NCBI GenBank assembly: GCA_016783745.1
Contig: JADHVZ010000021.1
Span: 1-36,049, forward strand
Direction: 5' to 3'
Source of the DNA: Candidatus Omnitrophota bacterium
GTDB taxonomy: Bacteria > Omnitrophota > Gorgyraeia > JAHIPI01
Length of the DNA stretch: 36,049 nucleotides
Position numbers and translations under genes: made by a program. Positions within the stretch are counted from its first letter, which is position 1. Every line of letters begins with the position of its first letter. Under the pieces are notes generated by a model. It did no database searches. It saw only the letters and a program-made list of their open reading frames with translations, and was not told where the DNA came from. This document shows, piece by piece, positions 13,917 through 21,668 of this stretch.

Positions 13917-14549
13917 ATGCCCAGAAAAAACATATCAAGTGAGATGAAAGTAGGCGTGCTGATAGTCGCGTGCATTCTGATACTGGCCGGGTTTCTATAT
14001 AAGACCGGCTCACTTGATTTCAAGAAAGAGGGTTATGAGATAAAGGTTTTGTTTAATGTCGTTGCCGGCGTTACGAAAAGCGCCCCTGTCCGTCTGGCCG
14101 GAGTAGAGATAGGCCAGGTCAAAAGTATAGATCTATCCTACGAAAAAAGTACGAAAGTGGAAGCTACGCTGTGGATAGAGAAAGGCGCTAAACTAAAGCA
14201 GGATTCAAAGGCTTATATAACCGCCCTGGGCCTTATGGGTGAAAAATACATTGAGATGACAGCAGGCGCTGACGACTCGCCTTTTTTAGAACCCGGAGGT
14301 ACTTTGTACGGGGAAGACCCTCTTGAGTTTGATGCCCTGGCGAGAAAAGGGGAGAATATAGCGGACGCGCTTGAAGAGACCCTCGACAATATCAATAAGC
14401 TTGCTCAAAGCAGCAATCTTGTAGTCAGTGATAATAAGGATAAAATAGATGCCATATTCGAGAACCTTGAAATAACTACGCAGAATTTCAAGGAATTCTC
14501 TGAAGACGTAAAACGCAATCCCTGGAAACTCATGAGTAAAGGCAAATAA
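13917..14549 (+). CDS. mlaD: MCE-domain lipid transport protein, MlaD type
   Basis: 210 residues. One N-terminal membrane helix (about 11-28, VGVLIVACILILAGFLY) anchors it. A single MCE domain (about 39-118) has VLFNVVAGVTKSAPVRLAGV and GLMGEKYIEM, and a helical tail of about 90 residues follows. In E. coli MlaD a hexamer of MCE domains forms a ring on MlaE that shuttles phospholipid through the periplasm. It completes the kinase-STAS-MlaE-MlaF-MlaD run. The periplasmic MlaC and lipoprotein MlaA are not in the window. Confidence 0.93.
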   Translation: MPRKNISSEMKVGVLIVACILILAGFLYKTGSLDFKKEGYEIKVLFNVVAGVTKSAPVRLAGVEIGQVKSIDLSYEKSTKVEATLWIEKGAKLKQDSKAYITALGLMGEKYIEMTAGADDSPFLEPGGTLYGEDPLEFDALARKGENIADALEETLDNINKLAQSSNLVVSDNKDKIDAIFENLEITTQNFKEFSEDVKRNPWKLMSKGK

Positions 14550-14616
14550 GGGGACGTCCTAACCCATTGCCATTAAAAAGGTTACGCCAGTAACCGGTAC
14601 ATTTTTGAATCCTCAC

Positions 14617-14811
14617 ATGCCAGAGCACATATGTCCACACTGCAAAAATCCGATTTACGATGAAGAAGCGCTTCTATGTCTTTATTGCGGCAATAGCCTG
14701 AGGCGCAAAATAGGGTTTATGGGCGGGATCAAGCATGTCAGCCCGACAATGGCGCTGATCGTGGTAGTAGGGCTGATAATTTTTTGTTTCATCGCACTGA
14801 TAATAAGATAA
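14617..14811 (+). CDS. Small zinc-ribbon membrane protein
   Basis: A 64-residue product from the ATG at 14617 (a TTG at 14605 is also in frame). An N-terminal zinc ribbon has two Cys pairs, CPHC and CLYC, 15 residues apart, followed by a basic segment (LRRK) and one C-terminal membrane helix (ALIVVVGLIIFCFIALII). No clear SD is present; a small hairpin GGTTAC/GTAACC lies about 30 nt upstream. Function unknown. It may be a membrane-tethered metal-binding adaptor, co-transcribed with mlaD. Confidence 0.6.
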   Translation: MPEHICPHCKNPIYDEEALLCLYCGNSLRRKIGFMGGIKHVSPTMALIVVVGLIIFCFIALIIR

Positions 14812-14874
14812 GAATAAATAAACCGCTCGCAAACTCTTTCGGCAGTATAATCCGGAAATATTAAAGGATAGCCT

Positions 14875-14924
14875 GCCCGCCTTCGTTTATCTTGTGCGAC
14901 TCGCTGAAGTAAACTTCGGCGGGC
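14875..14924. repeat. 50-nt nested palindrome downstream of tRNA-Leu
   Basis: GCCCGCC (14875-14881) pairs with GGCGGGC (14918-14924). Inside are GTTTA/TAAAC, then CTT/AAG, then GCG-ACT-CGC, separated by small symmetric internal loops (TTC/TTC). The whole element folds as one long hairpin on either strand. It lies about 50 nt beyond the 3' end of the minus-strand tRNA-Leu and has no T-tract, so it looks more like a REP-type palindrome than a terminator. Confidence 0.6.
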
Positions 14925-14974
14925 CTGCCATCCGAAGCCTGCTTCGTAAGAGACACATACACGTTGGCGAAGGA

Positions 14975-15061
14975 TGGTGCCAGAGGGGGGAGTCGAACCC
15001 CCATGGTATTACTACCGACGGTTTTTGAGACCGTTGTGTCTGCCAATTCCACCACTCTGGC
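14975..15061 (-). tRNA. tRNA-Leu (anticodon CAA)
   Basis: The minus strand folds into a class II tRNA of 87 nt including an encoded CCA. The acceptor GCCAGAG/CTCTGGC is perfect, with discriminator A. The anticodon stem ACGGT/ACCGT encloses the loop CTCAAAA, giving CAA (15027-15025), which reads UUG. A long variable arm and a T-arm GGGGG-TTCGACT-CCCCC are present. The long variable arm and A73 are leucine identity features. Confidence 0.97.
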
Positions 15062-15071
15062 GGTATGTCAT

Positions 15072-15100
15072 AATATAACACAACATTCCGGAATCCTCAA
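15072..15100 (-). promoter_or_regulatory. Promoter of tRNA-Leu
   Basis: On the minus strand TTGAGG (15100-15095), 17-nt spacer, TATATT (15077-15072). The predicted start lies a few nucleotides before the mature 5' end at 15061. Confidence 0.6.
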
Positions 15101-15166
15101 GCAGTTTTAGCCAGGAACGTATAAATGGTCGATTATTCCGGACAGCTCATCTGTAGAATAACATAG

Positions 15167-15195
15167 TTGACATAGCCATACTAACAAATTATAAT
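15167..15195 (+). promoter_or_regulatory. Consensus promoter giving a leaderless mRNA for the HTH gene
   Basis: TTGACA (15167-15172), 17 nt, TATAAT (15190-15195): a perfect sigma-70 promoter. The ATG at 15204 follows the -10 box after only 8 nt, so transcription should begin at or next to the start codon. Confidence 0.75.
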
Positions 15196-15203
15196 ATTAA
15201 ATC

Positions 15204-15882
15204 ATGAACACGTTGCGAGTCGTCGCTAAAGAAAAGGCCATTGATTTGAGACGGAAAGGCCTGTCTCTTGCCGAGATATCTCACAAAATAGACATACCAA
15301 AAAACACGGTTCAGGGGTGGGTTAAAAGGATAAAGCTCACGGAAAACCAGCTGGATAGGCTAAGAAAAAAAGAAATCGAATGCGGCAAGCGGGGCTTATC
15401 AAAGGCACTTAAGGTAAATAAGGACAGAAAAATAAGATGGCAGGAAAGTGTCAGAAGAAGGGTAGAGGAATTCAGAACTGCTCTATCTGAGAAAAGTGAT
15501 GTATCAAAACTGTTGTGCGGGACACTTTATCTTTGTGAAGGAGCGAAGTATCCTGCATCCAGGCATCTTGTATTCGGAAACTCTGATCCGAGAATGATAA
15601 AACTTTTTCTGAAATTATTAAGAGATAACTTTTTTTGTTGACGAAAAAAAATTTAGATGTAGAATTATGCATAGATGCGATCAAAATGGTGAAGATCTGT
15701 GCAGGCATTGGTCTGGTTTGACAAGAATACCATTATCTAAATTTTATAAGCCTTACAGAGACAAACGTACAAAAGGCAGGAAAACCGAAAATAAAGATTA
15801 TAAAGGTATATGTGCTATAATATACTTAAGTACTGATTTGCAATATGAGCTCCAATCGATAGGGGAGTCTCTATATTCTTAG
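15204..15882 (+). pseudogene. HTH / LAGLIDADG-like protein gene broken by a frameshift
   Basis: Frame 1 (15204-15641) gives 145 residues: a helix-turn-helix (about 10-45, LSLAEISHKIDIPKNTVQGWVK), a basic helical stretch, then LLCGTLYLCEGAKYPASRHLVFGNSDPRMIKLF, which resembles the LAGLIDADG-like core of homing-endonuclease relatives. It stops after a run of seven T (15630-15636). Removing one T restores a frame that reads through (VDEKKFRCRIMHRCDQNGED) to 15882, making about 225 residues. The total length is 3n+1, as for a single inserted base. It lies between two tRNA genes, a common place for acquired genes. It could be a true pseudogene, a sequencing error in the homopolymer, or programmed slippage. 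Confidence 0.65.
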
Positions 15883-15889
15883 ATATAGT

Positions 15890-15963
15890 GGGGCTGTAGT
15901 GAAGCGGGATCACACGACAATGGCATTGTCGGATCACGGGTTCGATTCCCGTCAGCTCCACCA
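15890..15963 (+). tRNA. tRNA-Ala (anticodon GGC)
   Basis: 74 nt including an encoded CCA. The acceptor GGGGCTG/CAGCTCC contains the G3-U70 wobble that identifies alanine tRNAs. The anticodon stem CGACA/TGTCG holds the loop ATGGCAT, anticodon GGC at 15922-15924. The D-arm is GTGA-n7-TCAC and the T-arm ACGGG-TTCGATT-CCCGT. It lies 29 nt before leuS, and a TTTTTT follows the CCA. Confidence 0.97.
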
Positions 15964-15992
15964 TTTTTTCGGGCGATAGGATGAAATAGTAT

Positions 15993-18464
15993 ATGACGAT
16001 TAAAACAGAATACGCGTTTAAAGGGATCGAATCAAAATGGCAGAAGCACTGGAAAAAGATAAAATTATTCAGCGCGGATCTATCTAAATATAAGAATAAG
16101 TACTACTGTCTTATGATGTTCCCGTATCCGTCCGCTTCTCTACACGTGGGCCATGGCAGGAATTATATAATCGGTGACGTTGTAGCCCGGTATAAAATAA
16201 TGAAAGGTCTCAATGTGCTTACGCCGATGGGCTGGGACGCTTTCGGCCTTCCTGCGGAAAATGCCGCGATCAAAGGCAACGTCCGTCCTCATGTCTCTAC
16301 CGGGAGAAATATTACGACAATGAAGAGGCAGTTGGCCCAGTGGGGAGTAGGTTATGACTGGGATAAGGAAGTTAATTCTTCCAAGCCCGAATATTACAAG
16401 TGGACCCAGTGGATATTTTTACAGCTTTATAAAAAAGGGCTGGCTTATAAGAAAAAGGCCGCGGTTAACTGGTGCCCTTCCTGTAATACGGTATTAGCTA
16501 ATGAACAGGTAGTGGACGGCGGCTGCGAAAGATGTGATACAAAAGTCACGCAGAAAGAACTGGAGCAGTGGTTTTTCAAGATAACAGATTATGCCCAGCG
16601 ATTATTGAAGGACCTGGACAAGCTGGAGGACTGGCCTGAGCGCGTAAGGATCATGCAAAGGAACTGGATCGGAAGAAGTGAAGGAGTCCGGATCGAGTTT
16701 ACGGTGGTCGATAGCGATAAGATACTTACCTGCTTCACTACTCGAGTCGATACTATATGCGGGGCTACATATATGGTACTTGCTCCGGAACATCCGTGGA
16801 TAGGCGAGCTTATCGCGAGTGCGCCGAATAAAAAAGAGATCATGGCATTCGTAGAACACGCAAGGTCAGAAAGCATGATAAAACGCTCCCAGCTGGATGT
16901 CGAAAAAGAAGGCATTTTTACCGGAAGGTATGTAGTAAATCCGATTAACGGTGAGAAGATACCTCTGTGGATCGCCAACTATGTCCTTATGGCATACGGG
17001 GCCGGCGCGGTAATGGCGGTTCCGACGCATGATGAGCGCGATTTTGAATTTGCCAAAAAATACGATCTTCCCATGAGAGTCGTAATCGATGATCCTGAGT
17101 CGCACCTTGAAGTCTCCGCTATGAGCGGGGCATATATCGACGATGGTATAATGATAAATTCAGGAGGGTTTGACGGTATTTCCAACAAAGAAGCGATGGA
17201 AAAAATCGCCGATTACATGGAATCCAAAAATATAGGGAAGCGCGCCGTGCATTATAAATTGAGAGACTGGCTTATTTCGAGACAGAGGTACTGGGGTGCC
17301 CCTATCCCTGTTATATATTGCGATAGTTGCGGTATCCGCCAGGTTCCGGAAAGTGACCTGCCTGTACTCCTGCCGCAAGATGTTGAATTTAAACCGCACG
17401 GGGAGTCTCCTCTAAAGACAGTAAAGGATTTTGTCGAAGCAAAGTGCCCTGAATGCGGTAAAAAAGCCCGCCGGGAGATCGACACTATGGATACGTTTGT
17501 CGATTCAAGCTGGTATTATCTGAGATATCTTTCATCAAAAAACAATAACGCGGCTTTTGATAGTAAGATAGCCGATAGATGGCTTCCCGTGGATCAATAT
17601 ATAGGCGGGGTTGAGCACGCGATATTACATCTTTTATACTCACGGTTTATTACGAAAGTACTGTATGATCTTAAATTGATATCTTTCGACGAACCGTTTG
17701 GTAACCTTTTTACCCAGGGCATGATAGTGAAAAATGGGGCAAAGATGTCCAAATCAAAGGGGAACGTGGTAAGCCCCGATGATCTGATAAAAAAATACGG
17801 CGCGGATACTGTCCGGCTTTATACGCTTTTTATAGGGCCGCCGGAAAGGGATGCGGAATGGAACGACCGCGGAGTAGAAGGCGCATACAGGTTTTTAAAA
17901 CGGCTCTACAGGCTTGTCGTGGATGTGGTCGAAGGAAAGGCCTCAACAGACGAAAGTGACGAAGATGATGAGCAAAATAAAGATCTGACCCGCATGATAC
18001 ATGCTACGATCAAAAAAGTCACCGAAGACATGGAAAGAGATTTCCATTTTAATACCGCTATAAGCAGTGTCATGGAACTGGTAAATAAGATCTACCTCGT
18101 AATGGGAGATAAGAAAGTCATAACGGAGCCGGTTAAAAAAGCCGCCAAAACGGCGGTGATCCTGCTTTCGCCTTTCGTGCCGCATATTACTGAAGAACTT
18201 TGGAGCATGATGGGCGAAAGTGAAAGTGTTTTTAAGTCGGATTGGCCCGATTATGACAGGAACATACTTCAGGCCGAAGAGATCACCATAGTCGCGCAGG
18301 TAAACGGCAAAGTACGCGGACGTTTTACGGTAGCTCTAAACGCTTCGGAAAAGGATCTTAAAGACCTGATCCTGGAAGATGATAGTGTTAAAAAATGGAC
18401 AGGCGGCAGATCCCCTAAGAAATTTATCGTTATTCCGAATAAGCTTGTTAATATAGTTATGTAA
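15993..18464 (+). CDS. leuS: Leucyl-tRNA synthetase
   Basis: 823 residues, normal length for a bacterial LeuRS. The class I HIGH-type motif appears as PSASLHVGHGRNY (about 47-59) and the KMSKS loop as KMSKSKGN (about 584-591). An editing domain carries the T-rich TTRVDTICGATYMVLAPEHP and the GAGAVMAVPTHDERD segment. Zinc-binding Cys pairs (CPSC, CERC and CDSC, CPEC) and the HDWLISRQRYWG-type sequence (LRDWLISRQRYWG) are present. It charges tRNA-Leu in the cytoplasm. The stop overlaps the next start by one base (TAATG). Confidence 0.98.
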   Translation: MTIKTEYAFKGIESKWQKHWKKIKLFSADLSKYKNKYYCLMMFPYPSASLHVGHGRNYIIGDVVARYKIMKGLNVLTPMGWDAFGLPAENAAIKGNVRPHVSTGRNITTMKRQLAQWGVGYDWDKEVNSSKPEYYKWTQWIFLQLYKKGLAYKKKAAVNWCPSCNTVLANEQVVDGGCERCDTKVTQKELEQWFFKITDYAQRLLKDLDKLEDWPERVRIMQRNWIGRSEGVRIEFTVVDSDKILTCFTTRVDTICGATYMVLAPEHPWIGELIASAPNKKEIMAFVEHARSESMIKRSQLDVEKEGIFTGRYVVNPINGEKIPLWIANYVLMAYGAGAVMAVPTHDERDFEFAKKYDLPMRVVIDDPESHLEVSAMSGAYIDDGIMINSGGFDGISNKEAMEKIADYMESKNIGKRAVHYKLRDWLISRQRYWGAPIPVIYCDSCGIRQVPESDLPVLLPQDVEFKPHGESPLKTVKDFVEAKCPECGKKARREIDTMDTFVDSSWYYLRYLSSKNNNAAFDSKIADRWLPVDQYIGGVEHAILHLLYSRFITKVLYDLKLISFDEPFGNLFTQGMIVKNGAKMSKSKGNVVSPDDLIKKYGADTVRLYTLFIGPPERDAEWNDRGVEGAYRFLKRLYRLVVDVVEGKASTDESDEDDEQNKDLTRMIHATIKKVTEDMERDFHFNTAISSVMELVNKIYLVMGDKKVITEPVKKAAKTAVILLSPFVPHITEELWSMMGESESVFKSDWPDYDRNILQAEEITIVAQVNGKVRGRFTVALNASEKDLKDLILEDDSVKKWTGGRSPKKFIVIPNKLVNIVM

Positions 18465-18838
18465 TGAAATTTCTCACTAAACAGGAAAAATATATCGTCA
18501 TTTTTTTGATAGCCGGCGCTGTTTGCGGCGCAAGCTATTCTTATTATAAAAAATCCCACCCTCCTATAGACATAAGCTTCAAAAAAGTCCTCCAGCAAGA
18601 CGCCTCCCTGCAAAGAGAGCTTGATCTACTTTTAGAAGAAGCGAAATCGATCAACATAAACCAGGCGTCTTTTGAAGAGATGATGATGTTAAACGGTGTA
18701 GGCCCGGCATTAGCTCACCGTATAATAGAGTACCGCAGGCAAAACGGCCCCTTCAGGAGCAAAGAGGATATTCTGAATATTCCCGGAATAGGGCCAAAGA
18801 AATTCGAAGCTGTTAAAGAGCGCATTATATTGGAATGA
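18464..18838 (+). CDS. ComEA-like helix-hairpin-helix protein
   Basis: 124 residues. One membrane helix (about 9-26) anchors the protein. The C-terminal half is a tandem helix-hairpin-helix domain: SININQASFEEMMMLNGVGP and FRSKEDILNIPGIGPKKFEAV, the classic ComEA pattern. It should bind double-stranded DNA non-specifically at the outer face of the inner membrane during transformation. It overlaps the comEC-like gene by 4 nt (ATGA), so the two DNA-uptake genes are coupled to each other and to leuS. Confidence 0.88.
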   Translation: MKFLTKQEKYIVIFLIAGAVCGASYSYYKKSHPPIDISFKKVLQQDASLQRELDLLLEEAKSININQASFEEMMMLNGVGPALAHRIIEYRRQNGPFRSKEDILNIPGIGPKKFEAVKERIILE

Positions 18839-20259
18839 ACAATCCTGATGAGATAAAAAGAAAGGTTATATTACAAAGACCGTTTTTTTTCTTCGCCGTC
18901 ATCTTAGCCGTTGTCATCCTGATATTCCGCGCATTTGTAAAGGAAGATAATTTTTATCCCGGGCACATATCTCATCTCATTTCAGAAGAGCCGCAACACC
19001 TCGCGATCAAGGGAGTGATAATAAGCGATCCGTCCAGGAAACAGGTTTACTTTAAGAAAGTGCAGAATTTCACACTCAGGCCGGCCCTGGTGAAGGCTTC
19101 AAAGGCCTGGTCTGCCGTTTACGGCAATATCAATATCAAGTATTATGGTGATAGTGAATTAGAATATGGGGATGAGATAGTTTTTGAGGCAAAACTGAAA
19201 CCGCTTTCCGGATCTCCGGGCTACCGTGGCTATCTGACCAGAAAAGGCATATACGCAATCGCGGCGATATCTGAAAAAAACACCATGGTCGTAACTAAAC
19301 GAAAGACATTGTCGATCAGGAAATATGTGTATAGGCTGAAGGGCCTGATAAAGAGTAAGATAGAAGGCCTATTTCGCGCTCCCGGGAGAGGTTTTCTGCT
19401 GGCGGTATTATTAGGCGAGCGGCAGGGGATATCCGATGAATGGAAGGACGTTTTCGCAAAGACCCAGACCATGCATTTACTGGCCATAAGCGGCTTGCAT
19501 GTCGGATTAATAGCTTTTATCACGCTTTCTATTCTGGGGCTTCTTCGGATTCCGCGTGATCCAAGATTTATCCTGACTATTTGTTTTTTGATATTCTACG
19601 CGATGATGGTGGGGGGGAGGCCGTCAGTGGTAAGGGCGACTGTGATGGCGGTGATCATCTCAGGATCTTATTTGCTTAGAAGAGACGCGGATATGTATAA
19701 TTCTCTAGGATTAGCGGCATCGATCATACTTCTGTTTAATCCCGACGAGTTGTTTGACACGGGCTTTATATTATCTTTTGCGTCCGTGCTCTCTATCATC
19801 TATATTACACCGCGCTTGAACAAGATATTAAGCGTTGATAATATAAATATGGAAGGTTATCCGGGCAGGATCCTGTATTATTGCTTATCTTTGGGCTCCG
19901 CCTCACTTGCAGTATGGCTGGGGCTTCTTCCTCTGATCTCTTTTTTCTTTAATATAATATCCCCTGTTTCATTAATAGTGAATATTCTGGCCATACCGCT
20001 TTTGTTCGTGATCATTGCTCTATCGATAGCCGCTCTTGTCTTTCAGCCGATTATCTTTTTTTTGGGAGCGCTATTTAAGGAATCTACCGAGCTATTTATT
20101 ATTCTGCTTTTTTCTTTTTTGAAATTCGCCTCGGGTCTGCCGCTGGCCTATTTTGAATTCAGCATAAAAAGCCTTACTGTCATCCTACTATATTATTGCG
20201 CGCTCTTTTTAACGCTTAATCATATTAACAATATCGCGAAACGGACAAAGGCTTGTTAA
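18835..20259 (+). CDS. comEC: ComEC/Rec2-type DNA uptake channel lacking the C-terminal hydrolase domain
   Basis: 474 residues. Two N-terminal membrane segments surround an OB-like DUF4131 region (about 55-160), then the Competence domain (about 175-465) with LLGERQGISDEW, LLAISGLHVGLI and a GGRPSVVRAT segment. About ten membrane helices follow. ComEC proteins of 700-800 residues also carry a C-terminal metallo-beta-lactamase domain, which is absent here; the reading frame ends cleanly. Shorter ComEC forms without it are known. It presumably moves single-stranded DNA into the cytoplasm. Confidence 0.88.
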   Translation: MNNPDEIKRKVILQRPFFFFAVILAVVILIFRAFVKEDNFYPGHISHLISEEPQHLAIKGVIISDPSRKQVYFKKVQNFTLRPALVKASKAWSAVYGNINIKYYGDSELEYGDEIVFEAKLKPLSGSPGYRGYLTRKGIYAIAAISEKNTMVVTKRKTLSIRKYVYRLKGLIKSKIEGLFRAPGRGFLLAVLLGERQGISDEWKDVFAKTQTMHLLAISGLHVGLIAFITLSILGLLRIPRDPRFILTICFLIFYAMMVGGRPSVVRATVMAVIISGSYLLRRDADMYNSLGLAASIILLFNPDELFDTGFILSFASVLSIIYITPRLNKILSVDNINMEGYPGRILYYCLSLGSASLAVWLGLLPLISFFFNIISPVSLIVNILAIPLLFVIIALSIAALVFQPIIFFLGALFKESTELFIILLFSFLKFASGLPLAYFEFSIKSLTVILLYYCALFLTLNHINNIAKRTKAC

Positions 20260-20323
20260 GAAAGTGTGAAAAAAGTTTGAAAATAACTTCAAATCGAAAT
20301 ACCGCGATTTTTTGCGCCTTCTA

Positions 20324-20353
20324 TTGACAATGCAGGCCGCGGTGTGGTATACT
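20324..20353 (+). promoter_or_regulatory. Promoter of the PilZ gene
   Basis: TTGACA (20324-20329), 18-nt spacer, TATACT (20348-20353). The predicted start near 20360 is about 20 nt before the ATG at 20381, with AAGGGG as SD in between. A 6-bp AT-rich hairpin AAATCG/CGATTT followed by T (20291-20313) lies just upstream and may weakly terminate the comEC transcript. Confidence 0.7.
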
Positions 20354-20380
20354 ACCCAATGTATTAAGGGGATAAAAAGC

Positions 20381-20740
20381 ATGTTCAACGATAACTCTGA
20401 AAAAAGGAAATTTGAGCGTATTAACTCGACGGTACCTCTGCAATATAAGAAATTGAAAGAGTTGTCAGAGGGGACAGTCGGCGCGATAACACAGGATGTG
20501 AGCGAAGGAGGGGCGAAGTTTCTCGCGAATGAATTTCTTCCTTTGGCTACCCGACTGGTAGTGGAACTTTTTTTGCCTGCGCAGCCCAGACCCATCAAGG
20601 CAATCTCAAAAGTCGCCTGGATCAGAAAGGCCCCTTCCGGCAATCAATATGAAATAGGCAATCAGTTTTTAGATGTAGGGAAAGACGATAAGGGCCAGTT
20701 GGCAGAATACGTAAAGAGGACGCAAGAGATAACACCTTAA
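20381..20740 (+). CDS. PilZ-domain c-di-GMP-binding protein
   Basis: The start is placed at the ATG at 20381; the longer reading from 20312 would cross the promoter and lacks an SD. The 119-residue product is a stand-alone PilZ domain. The two c-di-GMP motifs are intact: RKFER (Arg9, Arg13, the RxxxR switch) and DVSEGG (Asp39, Ser41, Gly44, the D/NxSxxG motif). It should sense cyclic di-GMP and act through protein contact, often on motility, pili or exopolysaccharide. It is monocistronic, with its own promoter and terminator. The partner is unknown. Confidence 0.88.
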   Translation: MFNDNSEKRKFERINSTVPLQYKKLKELSEGTVGAITQDVSEGGAKFLANEFLPLATRLVVELFLPAQPRPIKAISKVAWIRKAPSGNQYEIGNQFLDVGKDDKGQLAEYVKRTQEITP

Positions 20741-20761
20741 TGTCAAAGACGTTAACAATAA

Positions 20762-20792
20762 GGGCAGCTCCCGGATGGAGCTGCCCTTTTTT
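20762..20792 (+). terminator. Intrinsic terminator after the PilZ gene
   Basis: Perfect 10-bp stem GGGCAGCTCC/GGAGCTGCCC with loop CGGAT, followed by six T. Confidence 0.95.
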
Positions 20793-20796
20793 ATTC

Positions 20797-20824
20797 TTGA
20801 TAAATGATATAGTAGTGTTATAAT
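20797..20824 (+). promoter_or_regulatory. Promoter of uppP, leaderless arrangement
   Basis: TTGATA (20797-20802), 16 nt, TATAAT (20819-20824). Only 9 nt separate the -10 box from the ATG at 20834, and no SD is visible. The -35 box starts five bases beyond the T-run of the PilZ terminator. Confidence 0.75.
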
Positions 20825-20833
20825 ATTTGAATT

Positions 20834-21646
20834 ATGACTAATGTAGAATCCGTAGTACTGGGTGTTATTCAAGGAATAACTGAGTTTTTTCCGATCAGCA
20901 GTTCAGGCCATCTGATCGTATTTCCGTATCTTTTGGGATGGCAAGAGCATCCCCTTGCCTTTGACATCATGCTGCATTTCGCTACTTTTTTCGCGGTTTT
21001 GTTGTATTTCAGAAGGGACTGGATCAATATTCTGCGCGAAGGTTTTCTAAGTATACGGGAGCGCAGAATAGAGGGAAACGAACACAGAAAACTTTTCTGG
21101 TGTATATTTCTTGCAAGCATACCGACTGTTATCTTCGGCAGCATGGTAGCTGAAGGCGCGGAATATTATTTCAGAAATCCCATTCTGGTCGCGTTGATGC
21201 TTGGTTTATTCGGAGTCATCTTATATATCGCAGAGGCGCGCGGCAAAAAAAATAAATCATTAAAAGATATTACATGGCAGATCGCGTTATTGATAGGATT
21301 TGCCCAGATGTTCGCTATTATCCCCGGGGTATCCCGCGCCGGGGTGACCATTACCGCGGCAATAGCGCTGGGCATGAACAGGGATAGTTCAGTACGGTTT
21401 TCGTTTCTAATGGGCGCGCCCATCATTTTCGCGGCCGGCTGCTATAGCATGATGGGCTTCGCTAAGATGGGCGGTCTTTTGCCCCCGGCCGTATTGATAC
21501 CCGGGCTTATTTCAGCTTTTTTAAGCAGCATGATCGCCATCCATTTTCTGCTCAGGTTTGTAAAGCGGCATTCATTTACACCCTTTGCCGTATATAGAGT
21601 GGTTGTCTCAGTTATTATTGTGACTGCCCTTTTTCTGAAAGGTTGA
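20834..21646 (+). CDS. uppP: Undecaprenyl-diphosphatase
   Basis: 270 residues, the normal length for the UppP/BacA family, with about eight membrane helices. Both active-site motifs are present: QGITEFFPISSSGHLI (about 13-28) and PGVSRAGVTI (about 163-172; most homologues have SRSG). It removes a phosphate from undecaprenyl diphosphate so that the carrier can be reused for peptidoglycan and surface polysaccharides, on the outer face of the inner membrane. The following MATE gene starts 22 nt later. Confidence 0.95.
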   Translation: MTNVESVVLGVIQGITEFFPISSSGHLIVFPYLLGWQEHPLAFDIMLHFATFFAVLLYFRRDWINILREGFLSIRERRIEGNEHRKLFWCIFLASIPTVIFGSMVAEGAEYYFRNPILVALMLGLFGVILYIAEARGKKNKSLKDITWQIALLIGFAQMFAIIPGVSRAGVTITAAIALGMNRDSSVRFSFLMGAPIIFAAGCYSMMGFAKMGGLLPPAVLIPGLISAFLSSMIAIHFLLRFVKRHSFTPFAVYRVVVSVIIVTALFLKG

Positions 21647-21668
21647 TTCAACCCATAAAGAGTATTGC

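Noticed and set aside
14550-14616. Regulatory hairpin or REP fragment before the zinc-ribbon gene (GGTTAC/GTAACC; GGGGACGTCC nearby)
   Set aside because: The stem is only 6 bp and short GC-rich palindromes of this size occur by chance; no second copy is seen in the window.
14861-15055. Minus-strand frame beginning MVELADTT over tRNA-Leu
   Set aside because: It is the translation of the tRNA itself and its palindromic 3' flank, a familiar false protein.
15964-15992. T-box or other leucine-responsive leader before leuS
   Set aside because: Only 29 nt separate tRNA-Ala from leuS, too short for a T-box, and no conserved T-box sequence is present.
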